From contig JAHDWA010000082.1 in NCBI GenBank assembly GCA_023382535.1, positions 1 to 37,076 on the forward strand: a DNA stretch of 37,076 bases, read 5' to 3'. The notes beneath the pieces are model-generated. The model had not been told where the DNA came from, did no database searches, and was given only the letters and a program-made list of their open reading frames with translations. This document shows positions 16,493-25,152 of this stretch, one piece after another. The first letter of the stretch is position 1. Every line of letters begins with the position of its first letter. The translations under genes were made by a program, and so were the position numbers. This stretch comes from Anaerolineae bacterium. GTDB taxonomy: Bacteria; Chloroflexota; Anaerolineae; 4572-78; J111.

Positions 16493-19306
16493 TTACCCCG
16501 TATTTTTCAAACCGGCGGCAATACCGACAATGCTTAAGCGCAAGGCATCCAAAATAGTTTTCCGTTCGGCGCTGTCTTCTTCCGGCAGCGCCCGAAAGCG
16601 GCGCAGCAAGCCAACCTGGGTCAGGCTGAGGGAATCCACGTAAGGATTGCGCAGTTGGATAGCCCGCTGAAGCACCTTTTCGTTGTCCAGGAGCCTTTTT
16701 TGCCGGCTGACAACCAGGAGCGCCTGTTGGGTTTGGGTGTGCTCGGCGGCAATCCGGCTAAAAATATGATCTCCCAGGGTCCGGTCAACGACCAATTGGG
16801 CGTAACGAGCGGCGATGGACATATCGGCTTTGAGCAGGGCCATTTGAGCGTTATCGAGCACTGCCTTGAAAAAGGGCCATTTTTGATAGAGGATTTGCAG
16901 AGTTTCCCAGCCCTGGGGCGCTTCCCACATGTAGTGAGAAAGGGCGGTGCCTAACCCGTACCAGCCCGGCAGTGTCTGCCGGCTCTGCATCCAGGCAAAA
17001 ACCCAGGGAATAGCCCGCAGATCTTCAATCCGGTCTGAGCTGGTGCGCCGGGCGGGGCGAGAGCCGATGGTCAGCTCGGTGATCACATCAATGGGGGTCG
17101 CCTGGTGGAAGTAATCGAGAAAATTGGGTGTTTCAAAGATGAGCTGGCGATAAGCCCGGTGAGCATGAGCGGAGAGGGTTTGCATGACCGCTTCCCACTC
17201 TGGCCGAGTCGTGTCGGCCTGAATCGCACCCACCTGCAACACCGCACCGACAACCTGCTCCAAATAGCGCCGGGCAATGGTGGGATGGCCAAAACGGTCA
17301 AAAATGACTTCCCCCTGCTCGGTCATGCGAATCCGCCCGTTCATTGTTTCGGGAGGCATGCCCTTGATGACGCGATGCGTTGGCCCGCCGCCCCGGCCAA
17401 TCGCCCCGCCCCGGCCGTGAAAAAAAGTAACCTGAATCCCGTAGCGGCGAGCCAGCCCGGACAGGGTGCGCTGGGCCTGGTAAAGTGACCAGTTGGCGGT
17501 CAAGTAGCCGCCGTCTTTGGTGCTGTCGGAATAACCGAGCTGGATCAATTGGCGAAAGTTCCGCGCTCTAAGGTGATGGTAGTAAGCGGGGGTGTTGTAG
17601 AGAGCTTCCAGCACCGCCGGTGCCTGTTCCAGGTCGGTGATGGTTTCAAAGAGGGGAGCGATATCCAGGGCGCTGACTCCCTCTTGAGGCCGGTAGAGGC
17701 CGGCCAGCCCGGCCAGCCAAAGCACTTCTAAAATATCACTGGCCTGATGGGCCATGCTGATCATATAGCAGCCCAGGGCGGCCGGGTCGGCGGCGTGGAC
17801 CTGGGCCAGGAGTCGAAACAATTCTACGGTATCGCCAGCTAAAGGAGAGAGGCTGGCGGTGTTGACCTCCGGAAAAGCAGCGGTTTTGAGCAGTTGGTTG
17901 AGCAGTGTTAGCTTGTCATCTTCGGACAGGGTGGCGTAGTCGGCGGCCAGGCCGGTTTGCTGGAGCAGCTCGGCGATAACGGCTTGATGTTCATTACTGT
18001 GCTGGCGAATATCCAACGCGGCGGTGTGCAGGCCAAAGGTTTCAACTTGCCGCAGCAAAGGGTTCAGCCGCTGGGCCAACCATCTGGTTTCTCTAGCGCT
18101 GTTTAGACTTTCGGCCACCTGGAGGATGTCGGCTAAAAGATCAGCGCCGGAGGGATACAGCAAGCGCTGGGAGAGCGGGGCTGACTCATCCGGCTCAAGA
18201 AATTTGTCCGGCAAGGTTGGCTGGCCCAACCGGTGAGCAATATAACTGAAGGCCTGGCGGTAAGGCTCGTTGGGGTGGCGCTTAGCCAGCGCCTGAGCCA
18301 GCTTGGGGTAGTGTGTCGTTTGCCCGGCCAGCCGCTGCTCCAGGGCGGGGGCCACATGCGTATAGCGCTCGGACATACTAAATTCACCAAAAAGCTCATT
18401 CACAAGCTGGCCGAAGTAGTGCTGAATGACCTCCCGGTGCAGGGGAAAGGTTTCGGCAGTAACGGCGGCAGTCACATTAGGATTGCCATCGCGGTCCCCG
18501 CCGATCCAAGAACCGAAGCGCAGGAAGGTGGGAACCCGAAAAGAGTGACCTGGGTAAGCTCGGGTCAGGGCCTGCTCCAGGGAATAATAAATGTCGGGGA
18601 TCACCTCAAATAAGGTTTCCGAGAAGTACCACAACCCATGCCTGACTTCATCCAGGACCGTGGGCCGCTGCAAGCGCACGGCGTTGGTTAGCCACAGCAG
18701 GGTAATCTGGGCGCGCAAGTCGGCCCGGAGACGTTCATATTCACGAGGCAGGAGCCGGTAATTATCAAGGCGGTCCAGCATCTGGCTGATGGCCCGCAAT
18801 TTACCCAGCACTGAGCGCCGTTTCGATTCGGTGGGATGGGCGGTGAAAACAATTTCGATACAAAGCTGGTCCAGCAGGGCCTGCATTTTTTCCGGCGTTA
18901 CCCCTTGCAGCCGCAGAATATTGACCGCTTCGGCGATGGAGTCGGCTACCGGGCGAGTCTGTTCCATACTTTCTCTGGCTCGCAGTACCCGTACCTGCTC
19001 GTGTTCTTCGGCCAAATTGACCAGATGAAAGTAGGTGGTAAAAGCCTTGAGGATGGGCAGGGCTAACTCAGGTTCTAAATTTTCACAAACGCGGGCTAAC
19101 TCCCCGACCCCGCTGAGCGAATCGGTGCTGCGCCACTCCCTGGCCAGGGCCCGGATCTGCTCGACCTGGTCAAAAACGCGCTGCCCTTGTTGCTCGCGGA
19201 TGATTTGGCCCAACAAGTCCCCCAGCAGATGAATATTGTAACTGAGTGGATCGCTGGTTTTGGGCTTGGTTATAGCCGGCTTGTTCCGTTCAGTTCTCGA
19301 TTTCAT
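16493..19306 (-). CDS. ppc: Phosphoenolpyruvate carboxylase
   Basis: 937-residue cytosolic enzyme that carboxylates PEP to oxaloacetate, refilling the TCA cycle. Motifs: catalytic His157 in VFTAHPTESKRR; GGDRDGNPNVT; GYSDSTKDGGYLTANWSLYQ; FHGRGGAIGRGGGPTH near residue 628 (PEP/bicarbonate loop); PARRTSSDRIEDLRAIPWVF; and the conserved C-terminal NTG. Full length and intact. ATG 19306 follows a GAGGGG box with rather long spacing. It has its own promoter and no partner genes, so it is likely monocistronic. Confidence 0.97.
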   Translation of the reverse strand: MKSRTERNKPAITKPKTSDPLSYNIHLLGDLLGQIIREQQGQRVFDQVEQIRALAREWRSTDSLSGVGELARVCENLEPELALPILKAFTTYFHLVNLAEEHEQVRVLRARESMEQTRPVADSIAEAVNILRLQGVTPEKMQALLDQLCIEIVFTAHPTESKRRSVLGKLRAISQMLDRLDNYRLLPREYERLRADLRAQITLLWLTNAVRLQRPTVLDEVRHGLWYFSETLFEVIPDIYYSLEQALTRAYPGHSFRVPTFLRFGSWIGGDRDGNPNVTAAVTAETFPLHREVIQHYFGQLVNELFGEFSMSERYTHVAPALEQRLAGQTTHYPKLAQALAKRHPNEPYRQAFSYIAHRLGQPTLPDKFLEPDESAPLSQRLLYPSGADLLADILQVAESLNSARETRWLAQRLNPLLRQVETFGLHTAALDIRQHSNEHQAVIAELLQQTGLAADYATLSEDDKLTLLNQLLKTAAFPEVNTASLSPLAGDTVELFRLLAQVHAADPAALGCYMISMAHQASDILEVLWLAGLAGLYRPQEGVSALDIAPLFETITDLEQAPAVLEALYNTPAYYHHLRARNFRQLIQLGYSDSTKDGGYLTANWSLYQAQRTLSGLARRYGIQVTFFHGRGGAIGRGGGPTHRVIKGMPPETMNGRIRMTEQGEVIFDRFGHPTIARRYLEQVVGAVLQVGAIQADTTRPEWEAVMQTLSAHAHRAYRQLIFETPNFLDYFHQATPIDVITELTIGSRPARRTSSDRIEDLRAIPWVFAWMQSRQTLPGWYGLGTALSHYMWEAPQGWETLQILYQKWPFFKAVLDNAQMALLKADMSIAARYAQLVVDRTLGDHIFSRIAAEHTQTQQALLVVSRQKRLLDNEKVLQRAIQLRNPYVDSLSLTQVGLLRRFRALPEEDSAERKTILDALRLSIVGIAAGLKNTG

Positions 19307-19340
19307 AAGGACTGCCCCCTCGTTACATAATCCTGACGAA

Positions 19341-19368
19341 ATGATAGCCCAAAAATTTAGATTGTCTA
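19341..19368 (-). promoter_or_regulatory. Predicted promoter for ppc
   Basis: Minus strand TAGACA (19363-19368), 16-base spacer, TATCAT (19341-19346); each box matches five of six consensus bases. About 35 bases upstream of the ppc ATG. Confidence 0.65.
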
Positions 19369-19395
19369 CTATTTAGGGAGAGAACAGGGAGCAGG

Positions 19396-19782
19396 TTAGC
19401 GGCGGGAATTGCTTTTACGGAATAGGTCGTCGAGGTTAGTATCCACGGTCAAGACGATGACGCGCTCGCCGGTTTTGGTGCTCATATCGGTGTGCAAACT
19501 AATGAGCTTGCAGTTGACAACCTCCTCGACAATCGCTTCGATGAGAGGCCGGGAGACTTCAAATAATTGGCGGCGCGTCTCCTTAACCAGAGCTTGACCT
19601 TCACGGCTTTCGGCCAGTTTCGCTTCGGCGGGCGTTAAAATACCGCGCAGCCGGACCACGATCATGTCGTTGAGAAAAAAGGTCCGGGTATCCAGTGGCC
19701 CACGCCCCAGGTGTTCTTTTTCAAATTTGATGATCGCTTTGCTGAATTCGGCTTCGACTTCGCCGCGAGTTTTCTCAATCAA
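19396..19782 (-). CDS. DUF2294-family protein
   Basis: 128 residues. The segments FEKEHLGRGPLDTRTFFLNDMIVVRLRGILTP and ISLHTDMSTKTGERVIVLTVD fit DUF2294, whose role is unknown. No membrane segment. The start is TTG 19782, which overlaps the end of the histidine kinase gene by eight bases, implying coupled translation; no other start gives a full family length. Overlap with a sensor kinase suggests an accessory role in signalling, which is inference only. Confidence 0.85.
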   Translation of the reverse strand: MIEKTRGEVEAEFSKAIIKFEKEHLGRGPLDTRTFFLNDMIVVRLRGILTPAEAKLAESREGQALVKETRRQLFEVSRPLIEAIVEEVVNCKLISLHTDMSTKTGERVIVLTVDTNLDDLFRKSNSRR

Positions 19783-22700
19783 GGGCTACAGCTTCATCTT
19801 CCAAAAAAGCTAAGTCACTATAGATAGGTAGAGCTACGGTAAAGGTGCTGCCCTCACCAAAAACACTTTCCAACCAAATTCGGCCCTGGTGCTTTTCGAC
19901 AATGCTTTGGGCCAGGGCCAACCCCAGGCCGGTGCCCTTAATATTGGCGACGTGGTCGCCGCGCACCCGGTAAAATTTCTCAAAAATGTGGGGCTGGTCG
20001 GCGGCAGGAATGCCCATGCCGGTATCAACCACCTGGATCCAAACCTCGTCCTCGTGACGGAAGGCTTTGACCGTCACCTGGCCGTTGGGCGGTGTATATT
20101 TTATGGCGTTGCCGACCAGGTTATTTAACACCTGGCGCAGCCGGCTGGTATTGGCTACCACCAGGGGCGACTCTTTTTCAAGCTGGCTGGTTAAACGAAT
20201 GGATTTGTCGTAAGCCTGGGGCATGAAGGAGTTGATGGTTTCGTGAATAATCGGCGTGATGGGCGTCGGTTCCATTTCGATGTCAATCCCTGCTTCGATT
20301 TTCCCCACATCTAGCAAGTCATCAATCAGGGCGCCCATATTCCGCACCCGGTCTTCCACTGTACTCAAAAGCTCTTGCTGCTGATCGTTAATCGGGCCAA
20401 TCTGGGGCAGGAGATGGGTGGCAATCATAATCCCGGACAGCGGTGAGCGTAAATCGTGCGACACGGCATTAACGAAATCACTTTTTAGTTCGTTTAACTC
20501 CTTGAAATGGCTGACATCCTGCATCGTCGCCACCCAGCCGATGACCCCGGCCTCACCGGCAGAAACGGGTGAAAGGTTAGCATAGAAGGTCCGGCCGTCC
20601 ATCAGGCGAATTTCGCCGGTGGGCCGCTCTCCCCCCATGGCGCTCTCGAAGAGGTTAACCAGCATTTCATTGTGAGTGCTTTCCTTCAGCAATTTATTGC
20701 TTTGCGATGTTTCAACGCCCATCACTTCCCAGGCCGCCGGATTATCCAGCACAATCCGTCCGTGGCGATTGACGACCAAAACCGCATCGGTGCTGCTGGC
20801 CAGGATCGCCGCCAGCCGGGCCCGTTCCTGCTCAACTTGGTGAAAGAGCAGCGCATTTTCTACGGCTGCGGAAATCTGGGACACAATCAGCGAGAAAATC
20901 CGCAGTAAATCATCGCTCAGGTTCTCTTCTTGGCCAGAAGCCATATAAATGAGGCCCAACAGGCCCCGGCGGGTAATAATGGGCAGGGAGAAGACAGAGG
21001 CTGATTTCCAATTCGCCGGTACAGGCATATTACCGGCAATTGTTTTGGAAGTAACCAGCTCCTTAGGGGACTGGCCCTCATTCATCTCAGCGTAGGTAGC
21101 CAGGATATTGTCAACGATTTCGTCAGTTCTGGTAAAAGCAAAAGGTACGGCGACACCCAGATAGCAGCCTTCTTCCCCGGCTACGATGACACTCTGCACG
21201 TCACCCGGCAGCAAGCGCGGCAGCATGCTCAAGGTTGTATCCAAAATCAGGTTCAGGTCGGTGGTTGAGGCCAGCATCTCGCCCAGATGATTCAGCATTT
21301 GTAGTTCGGTGGTGCGCTGTTCCAGCACATCAATCAGCCGCGCCTTTTCAATGGCGACAGCCACCTGGGAAACAAGCTGTTCCAGCAGCTTTAAATCGCG
21401 GGAGTGGTAAGCATCGGGCAGGCGGCGGCCCAGGTTGAGGCTGCCAAAAGGCCCTTTGGGAGTGGTTAGCGGGATAGAAAGTTTCGATTTGATGCCGTCT
21501 TCCAGCAGGATGGCGTCGTCGGGGTAAAGGGAGTGGCTACTCTTTTGGGAGATGTCGGCATTAATGGAGGCCTGGTTTTTTTTAATAATTTCGGCCAGGG
21601 CCGACCCTCTCAGGGGAATAGCTGTTTTGGTCTGTTCAATCGAACCGTACTCACTAAAGGTCCACTGGCGGAAATATCCTTTTTGACCTTCCAGCAGCGA
21701 GACACTCATGTGGTCGAAAGGCAGGAGCCGGCTTAATTGGGCAAAAATAATTTTGGCGGTATCGGATAAGCCGTGCCCGGCGTTGACCGTGGCAATGATT
21801 TGGGTAATCATTTCCTGGTGAACAGCTCGCGCCTGGGCGTCATCGTAGAGAGTGGCATTTTCCAGGGCAATGCCCAGGGAGGCGGCCATCGAGACCAGCA
21901 GTTCCATATCATCGTCGTCAAAGGGGCCGGTCCGTTTGTTGATAACCTCCAAGGCTCCAATCGCCTGGCCGTGGACCATCAATGGGACGCATAAAACCGT
22001 ATTGGTTCTAAAGCCAATGGCATCGTCAATAACGTGGCAGAAGCGTTTGTCAGTTTGAGCATTATTGGAGACGGTCGCCTGGTTGTTAACCACCACCCAG
22101 CCGGCGATCCCTTCGTCACGTTTTAAACGAAAGGATGTAACCTGTTTGTTTTCTCCGCGCAGGGTGATCTTAAAGTAAAGCTCATCCGTCTCTTCATCCA
22201 CTAGCAGAATCGAGCCAGCCTCGACCTCTAGTATCTCATTAATGCCTGCCATTGTGCGGCGGAGGACCTCGTCCAGGTCCATGCTGGAAGTAATGGCGTG
22301 GGCAATTTGGTTCAAAGTCATCAGGGCGCTGGCGTGCCGCCGTGAGCGCTCGAGCAGGTAGGCGTTTTGGAGGTGTGCTCCCAGATGCTCGCCCAGGTAA
22401 ACAAGCAGGTTTTGCGCTTCTTCGGGCAGGGGAACCTTGGCCAGGTCCTGGCTTCCGACCACCAGTGCGCCGACCGGCTTATCGGCAGAAACCAGGGGGA
22501 TAATGGCCGAGGGGATCGCATTGAAAGCTCCAAAAAATACATCACCCAGGTCGGAGTCAGTCTGGCCGTTGCCATGAACCTCTTTGGCGGGCAAGTGGGG
22601 CGTCACAAAATGAGGCTTTTTGCTGGCGATGACCCGGCTCAGCAGACTGTGCTGGCCGGTCCAGCTATCGGCCAGCGGGGGAGCCTTATCAACCAGGCAA

Positions 22701-22936
22701 ACCTGGGCGTTAGGCGCAACGGCCAGGGGCGTGCACATCACCCCGCAAGCCGTTGGGGGGAGCGGCTTGATGGTTAAGAGCCAGATGGCGTCAACCTCTA
22801 GCGTTTCCAGCAATATGTTGTTAATCTCTTCCAACCGTTTAGGCCAGGGTAAGGGACGACCTAACAAATTATCAATCTTATGCAGGGATTGCCAGACAGA
22901 AGTTGGTAACTTCAGGTTGGTTAGCTGTGTCTTCAT
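19775..22936 (-). CDS. Multi-GAF/PAS sensor histidine kinase
   Basis: 1053 residues with no membrane helix, so probably a cytosolic sensor. Approximate order: a GAF-like domain (45-190), a clear GAF (210-350; FRLKRDEGIAGWVV and CVPLMVHGQAIGALEVINK), two more GAF-like domains (390-540 and 560-695), PAS (700-815; VNRHGRIVLDNPAAWEVMG), HisKA with phospho-His827 in NAVSHDLRSPLSG, and HATPase (about 925-1040) with NNLVGNAIKY, DTGMGIP and GTGLGLALAQ. No receiver domain and no response regulator gene nearby, so its partner is elsewhere. The signal is unknown; several GAF domains suggest small-ligand or redox input. No good ribosome-binding site precedes ATG 22936. Confidence 0.92.
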   Translation of the reverse strand: MKTQLTNLKLPTSVWQSLHKIDNLLGRPLPWPKRLEEINNILLETLEVDAIWLLTIKPLPPTACGVMCTPLAVAPNAQVCLVDKAPPLADSWTGQHSLLSRVIASKKPHFVTPHLPAKEVHGNGQTDSDLGDVFFGAFNAIPSAIIPLVSADKPVGALVVGSQDLAKVPLPEEAQNLLVYLGEHLGAHLQNAYLLERSRRHASALMTLNQIAHAITSSMDLDEVLRRTMAGINEILEVEAGSILLVDEETDELYFKITLRGENKQVTSFRLKRDEGIAGWVVVNNQATVSNNAQTDKRFCHVIDDAIGFRTNTVLCVPLMVHGQAIGALEVINKRTGPFDDDDMELLVSMAASLGIALENATLYDDAQARAVHQEMITQIIATVNAGHGLSDTAKIIFAQLSRLLPFDHMSVSLLEGQKGYFRQWTFSEYGSIEQTKTAIPLRGSALAEIIKKNQASINADISQKSSHSLYPDDAILLEDGIKSKLSIPLTTPKGPFGSLNLGRRLPDAYHSRDLKLLEQLVSQVAVAIEKARLIDVLEQRTTELQMLNHLGEMLASTTDLNLILDTTLSMLPRLLPGDVQSVIVAGEEGCYLGVAVPFAFTRTDEIVDNILATYAEMNEGQSPKELVTSKTIAGNMPVPANWKSASVFSLPIITRRGLLGLIYMASGQEENLSDDLLRIFSLIVSQISAAVENALLFHQVEQERARLAAILASSTDAVLVVNRHGRIVLDNPAAWEVMGVETSQSNKLLKESTHNEMLVNLFESAMGGERPTGEIRLMDGRTFYANLSPVSAGEAGVIGWVATMQDVSHFKELNELKSDFVNAVSHDLRSPLSGIMIATHLLPQIGPINDQQQELLSTVEDRVRNMGALIDDLLDVGKIEAGIDIEMEPTPITPIIHETINSFMPQAYDKSIRLTSQLEKESPLVVANTSRLRQVLNNLVGNAIKYTPPNGQVTVKAFRHEDEVWIQVVDTGMGIPAADQPHIFEKFYRVRGDHVANIKGTGLGLALAQSIVEKHQGRIWLESVFGEGSTFTVALPIYSDLAFLEDEAVALD

Positions 22937-23095
22937 GGATGATTTTGTTTGTTTTTAATTTGAGGAGGCTAAAACCGGCGCTTTACCGCTGAAGTCAAAG
23001 CTCGGTTTAAACTCCCCTTCACTGTCTTTATAAGACGGCCTTGACCTGGGCTAACTCTGCGCACCCACTCCACCGTCTTCCAAAGCTGAAACTGG
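22937..23095. other. Intergenic gap, no gene seen
   Basis: 159 bases between the E1-beta stop and the histidine kinase start. No convincing promoter, terminator or short ORF was found, although a promoter for the kinase gene would be expected here. Confidence 0.5.
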
Positions 23096-24088
23096 TTACA
23101 GCCGATAGGATGTCACACCCCTTACGGCCTGAATAATATCGTTGACCGAGGGCAAAACGTACTCTTCCAAAACCGGACTGTAAGGCAGCGGCACATTTTT
23201 AGCGGCGACGCGCACAACAGGGCTGTCCAGCCATTGAATTGCTTCTTCGGCGATAATTGCCGCGATTTCGGCGCCGGCGCCGCCCCGCCGATGTGCCTCA
23301 TGCCCAATAACCACCCGGCCCGTTTTTTGCACCGATTGTAAAATGGTTTCTTTGTCCAGGGGCACCAGGGTGCGCGGGTCAATCACTTCGACCGAAATAT
23401 TGTTTTCTGCGGCTAACTGCTCGGCCGCAGTCAGGGCCGGCTGAACCATCCCGCCCAGGGCGATCAGCGTCACGTCACTCCCAACCCGGCGAACTGCGGC
23501 CTGGCCAAAGGGAATGAGGTATTCTTCTTCGACCTCAGGCACTTCGCCTTTGGCGGCGTAAAGCATTTTGTGCTCAAAGAACAGCACCGGGTCTTCGCCG
23601 CGCAGGGCCGACTTGAGCAGCCCTTTGGCGTCATAAGGTGTGGCCGGGATCACAAGTTTAAGTCCCGGCACGTTGAGGAACCAGCTCTCGACCGATTGGC
23701 TGTGCTGGGCGGCAGCGCTGCCGGGCGCCCCGCTGGCCACGCGGATAGTGAGCGGAACCTTGGCTTTACCGCCGCTCATATAGCGGGCTTTAGCTGCTTG
23801 ATTGACCAATTGATCCATCGCTACCGTGACGAAATCGCCAAACATAATTTCGGCTACCGGGCGCATGCCGACTAAAGCTGCTCCCAATGCCGCACCAACG
23901 ATGGCGGCTTCGGAAATAGGGGTATCGCGGACGCGTTCCGGCCCAAATTCTTCAAACAGTCCCTGTGTTACGCCGAACACGCCGCCAAAGGCGCCCACAT
24001 CCTCGCCCAGGATAAAAACACTGGGGTCCCGGCTCATCTCTTCGGCCAGGGCTTCGCGGATAGCTTCACTGTAACTGATAATGCGCAC
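23096..24088 (-). CDS. 2-oxoacid dehydrogenase E1 component, beta subunit (orphan)
   Basis: 330 residues from GTG 24088, giving the family-like opening VRIISYSEAIREALAEEM with GGGG seven bases upstream; a longer TTG start at 24103 is possible. Conserved regions: FILGEDVGAFGGVFGVTQGL, TPISEAAIVGAALGAALVG, AEIMFGDF, APGSAAAQHSQS (with the His implicated in catalysis) and EVIDPRTLVPLD. The family forms alpha2beta2 ThDP enzymes acting on pyruvate, acetoin or branched-chain 2-oxoacids. No alpha subunit, E2 or E3 gene adjoins it: the upstream gene is divergent and the downstream gene is a kinase. Substrate cannot be assigned. Confidence 0.88.
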   Translation of the reverse strand: MRIISYSEAIREALAEEMSRDPSVFILGEDVGAFGGVFGVTQGLFEEFGPERVRDTPISEAAIVGAALGAALVGMRPVAEIMFGDFVTVAMDQLVNQAAKARYMSGGKAKVPLTIRVASGAPGSAAAQHSQSVESWFLNVPGLKLVIPATPYDAKGLLKSALRGEDPVLFFEHKMLYAAKGEVPEVEEEYLIPFGQAAVRRVGSDVTLIALGGMVQPALTAAEQLAAENNISVEVIDPRTLVPLDKETILQSVQKTGRVVIGHEAHRRGGAGAEIAAIIAEEAIQWLDSPVVRVAAKNVPLPYSPVLEEYVLPSVNDIIQAVRGVTSYRL

Positions 24089-24226
24089 GTTTGTCAACCC
24101 CAAACTTAAATTGAATGCTCATGCAAGTATACCAGTTATAAGCCTGGCTGACAATCCCCAATTTGGCATATTTGACCAATTGCCCAAGAGTCGCCAGCAG
24201 GTTGGAGCATATCACCCATTATCAAT

Positions 24227-24292
24227 GGTAGCAGGTAGCAAGGTAGCAGGTGTATCTCTTTTCCCTGTCTACTGTCTACCGTCTACTGTTTA
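24227..24292. repeat. Inverted heptamer-array element, copy 2
   Basis: Left array GGTAGCA at 24227-24233, 24234-24240 and, after one extra base, 24242-24248. Right array at 24265-24292: CTGTCTA twice, CCGTCTA, CTGTTTA. It lies in the divergent gap between the E1-beta and SDR genes and shares sequence with copy 1 at the window start. Confidence 0.8.
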
Positions 24293-24324
24293 CTCCTTTC
24301 TGCAAGATCGCACCCTCCTTTGTC

Positions 24325-24352
24325 TGGACTCTTACGTAAGGTGAGTTATAAT
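24325..24352 (+). promoter_or_regulatory. Predicted promoter with palindromic operator for SDR cluster
   Basis: TGGACT (24325-24330), 16-base spacer, TATAAT (24347-24352). The spacer begins with the perfect palindrome CTTACGTAAG (24331-24340), well placed to bind a dimeric repressor. The start codon of the SDR gene is 38 bases past the -10 box. Confidence 0.5.
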
Positions 24353-24389
24353 TACGGCTTCAATCTTAACGCTGGCAGGAAGAAAACTC

Positions 24390-25142
24390 ATGGAGATAAA
24401 AAATAAGGTCGCTCTGATCACCGGCGGCGCTCATCGGGTAGGGAAAGCAATTACCCTCATGCTGGCTGAAGCCGGCGCTGATGTGGTGATCAATTATCAC
24501 ACGTCGGCGGCCCAGGCCGAAGCAACGGCTGAAGAAGTGCGCGCTTTGGGCGCCAAGGTGCTTGTCGTCCAGGCTGATATTTCCAAATATGAGCAGGTCA
24601 AAGCCATGGCCGGCCAGGTCCAAATATGGTTTGGGGGCATTGATATCCTGGTCAACAGCGCCGACCGCTGGGAGAAAAGCCCTTTTCCCAGCGAAGACCT
24701 CGGCCCGTGGGAACGCATTATCGGTACGGGCGTCAACGGCCCTTATTATGTGACCAACGCCTTTGCTCCCCTGATGCTGGAGCGAGGCGGGGGAGCCATT
24801 GTCAATATCATTGACCTTTCGGCCTGGGAAGCCTGGCCCAATTTCACTGCTCATGCTGTCGCCAAAACAAGCTTACTGGCGCTGACTCGCCAGTTTGCCA
24901 TAGAACTTGGCCCGACCATCCGGGTCAATGCGGTCGCCCCTGGCCCGGTTTTGGCCCCAACCGACTACAGCCCGGAAGTGAGGGAGCGGGTTGCAGCCAG
25001 GACTTTGCTCAATCGCTGGGGGTCAGCGGAGGATGTGGCCGAGGCGGTCAAGTTTTTGATTGAGGCCGATTACATCTCCGGCGAGACGATCAGGGTAGAT
25101 GGGGGCGAGCATTATGGCCATCGCAAACGGGACCCGGTTTGA
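24390..25142 (+). CDS. SDR oxidoreductase with pteridine-reductase (TGxxxRxG) signature
   Basis: 250 residues, Rossmann fold. The dinucleotide loop is TGGAHRVG (11-18); the Arg at position 16 fits the TGxxxRxG motif of PTR1/FolM pteridine reductases rather than the plain SDR TGxxxGxG. Asp142 in NIIDLS and Lys159 align with PTR1 catalytic residues, but the Tyr of YxxxK is replaced by His155 (HAVAK). The C-terminal part, GETIRVDGG, is standard. It may reduce a pterin, which would suit the folB-folK-folE operon 4 kb away, but another substrate or loss of activity is possible. AGGAAG precedes ATG 24390. A glycosyltransferase gene follows after ten bases. Confidence 0.82.
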   Translation: MEIKNKVALITGGAHRVGKAITLMLAEAGADVVINYHTSAAQAEATAEEVRALGAKVLVVQADISKYEQVKAMAGQVQIWFGGIDILVNSADRWEKSPFPSEDLGPWERIIGTGVNGPYYVTNAFAPLMLERGGGAIVNIIDLSAWEAWPNFTAHAVAKTSLLALTRQFAIELGPTIRVNAVAPGPVLAPTDYSPEVRERVAARTLLNRWGSAEDVAEAVKFLIEADYISGETIRVDGGEHYGHRKRDPV

Positions 25143-25152
25143 TGAAGGACCG

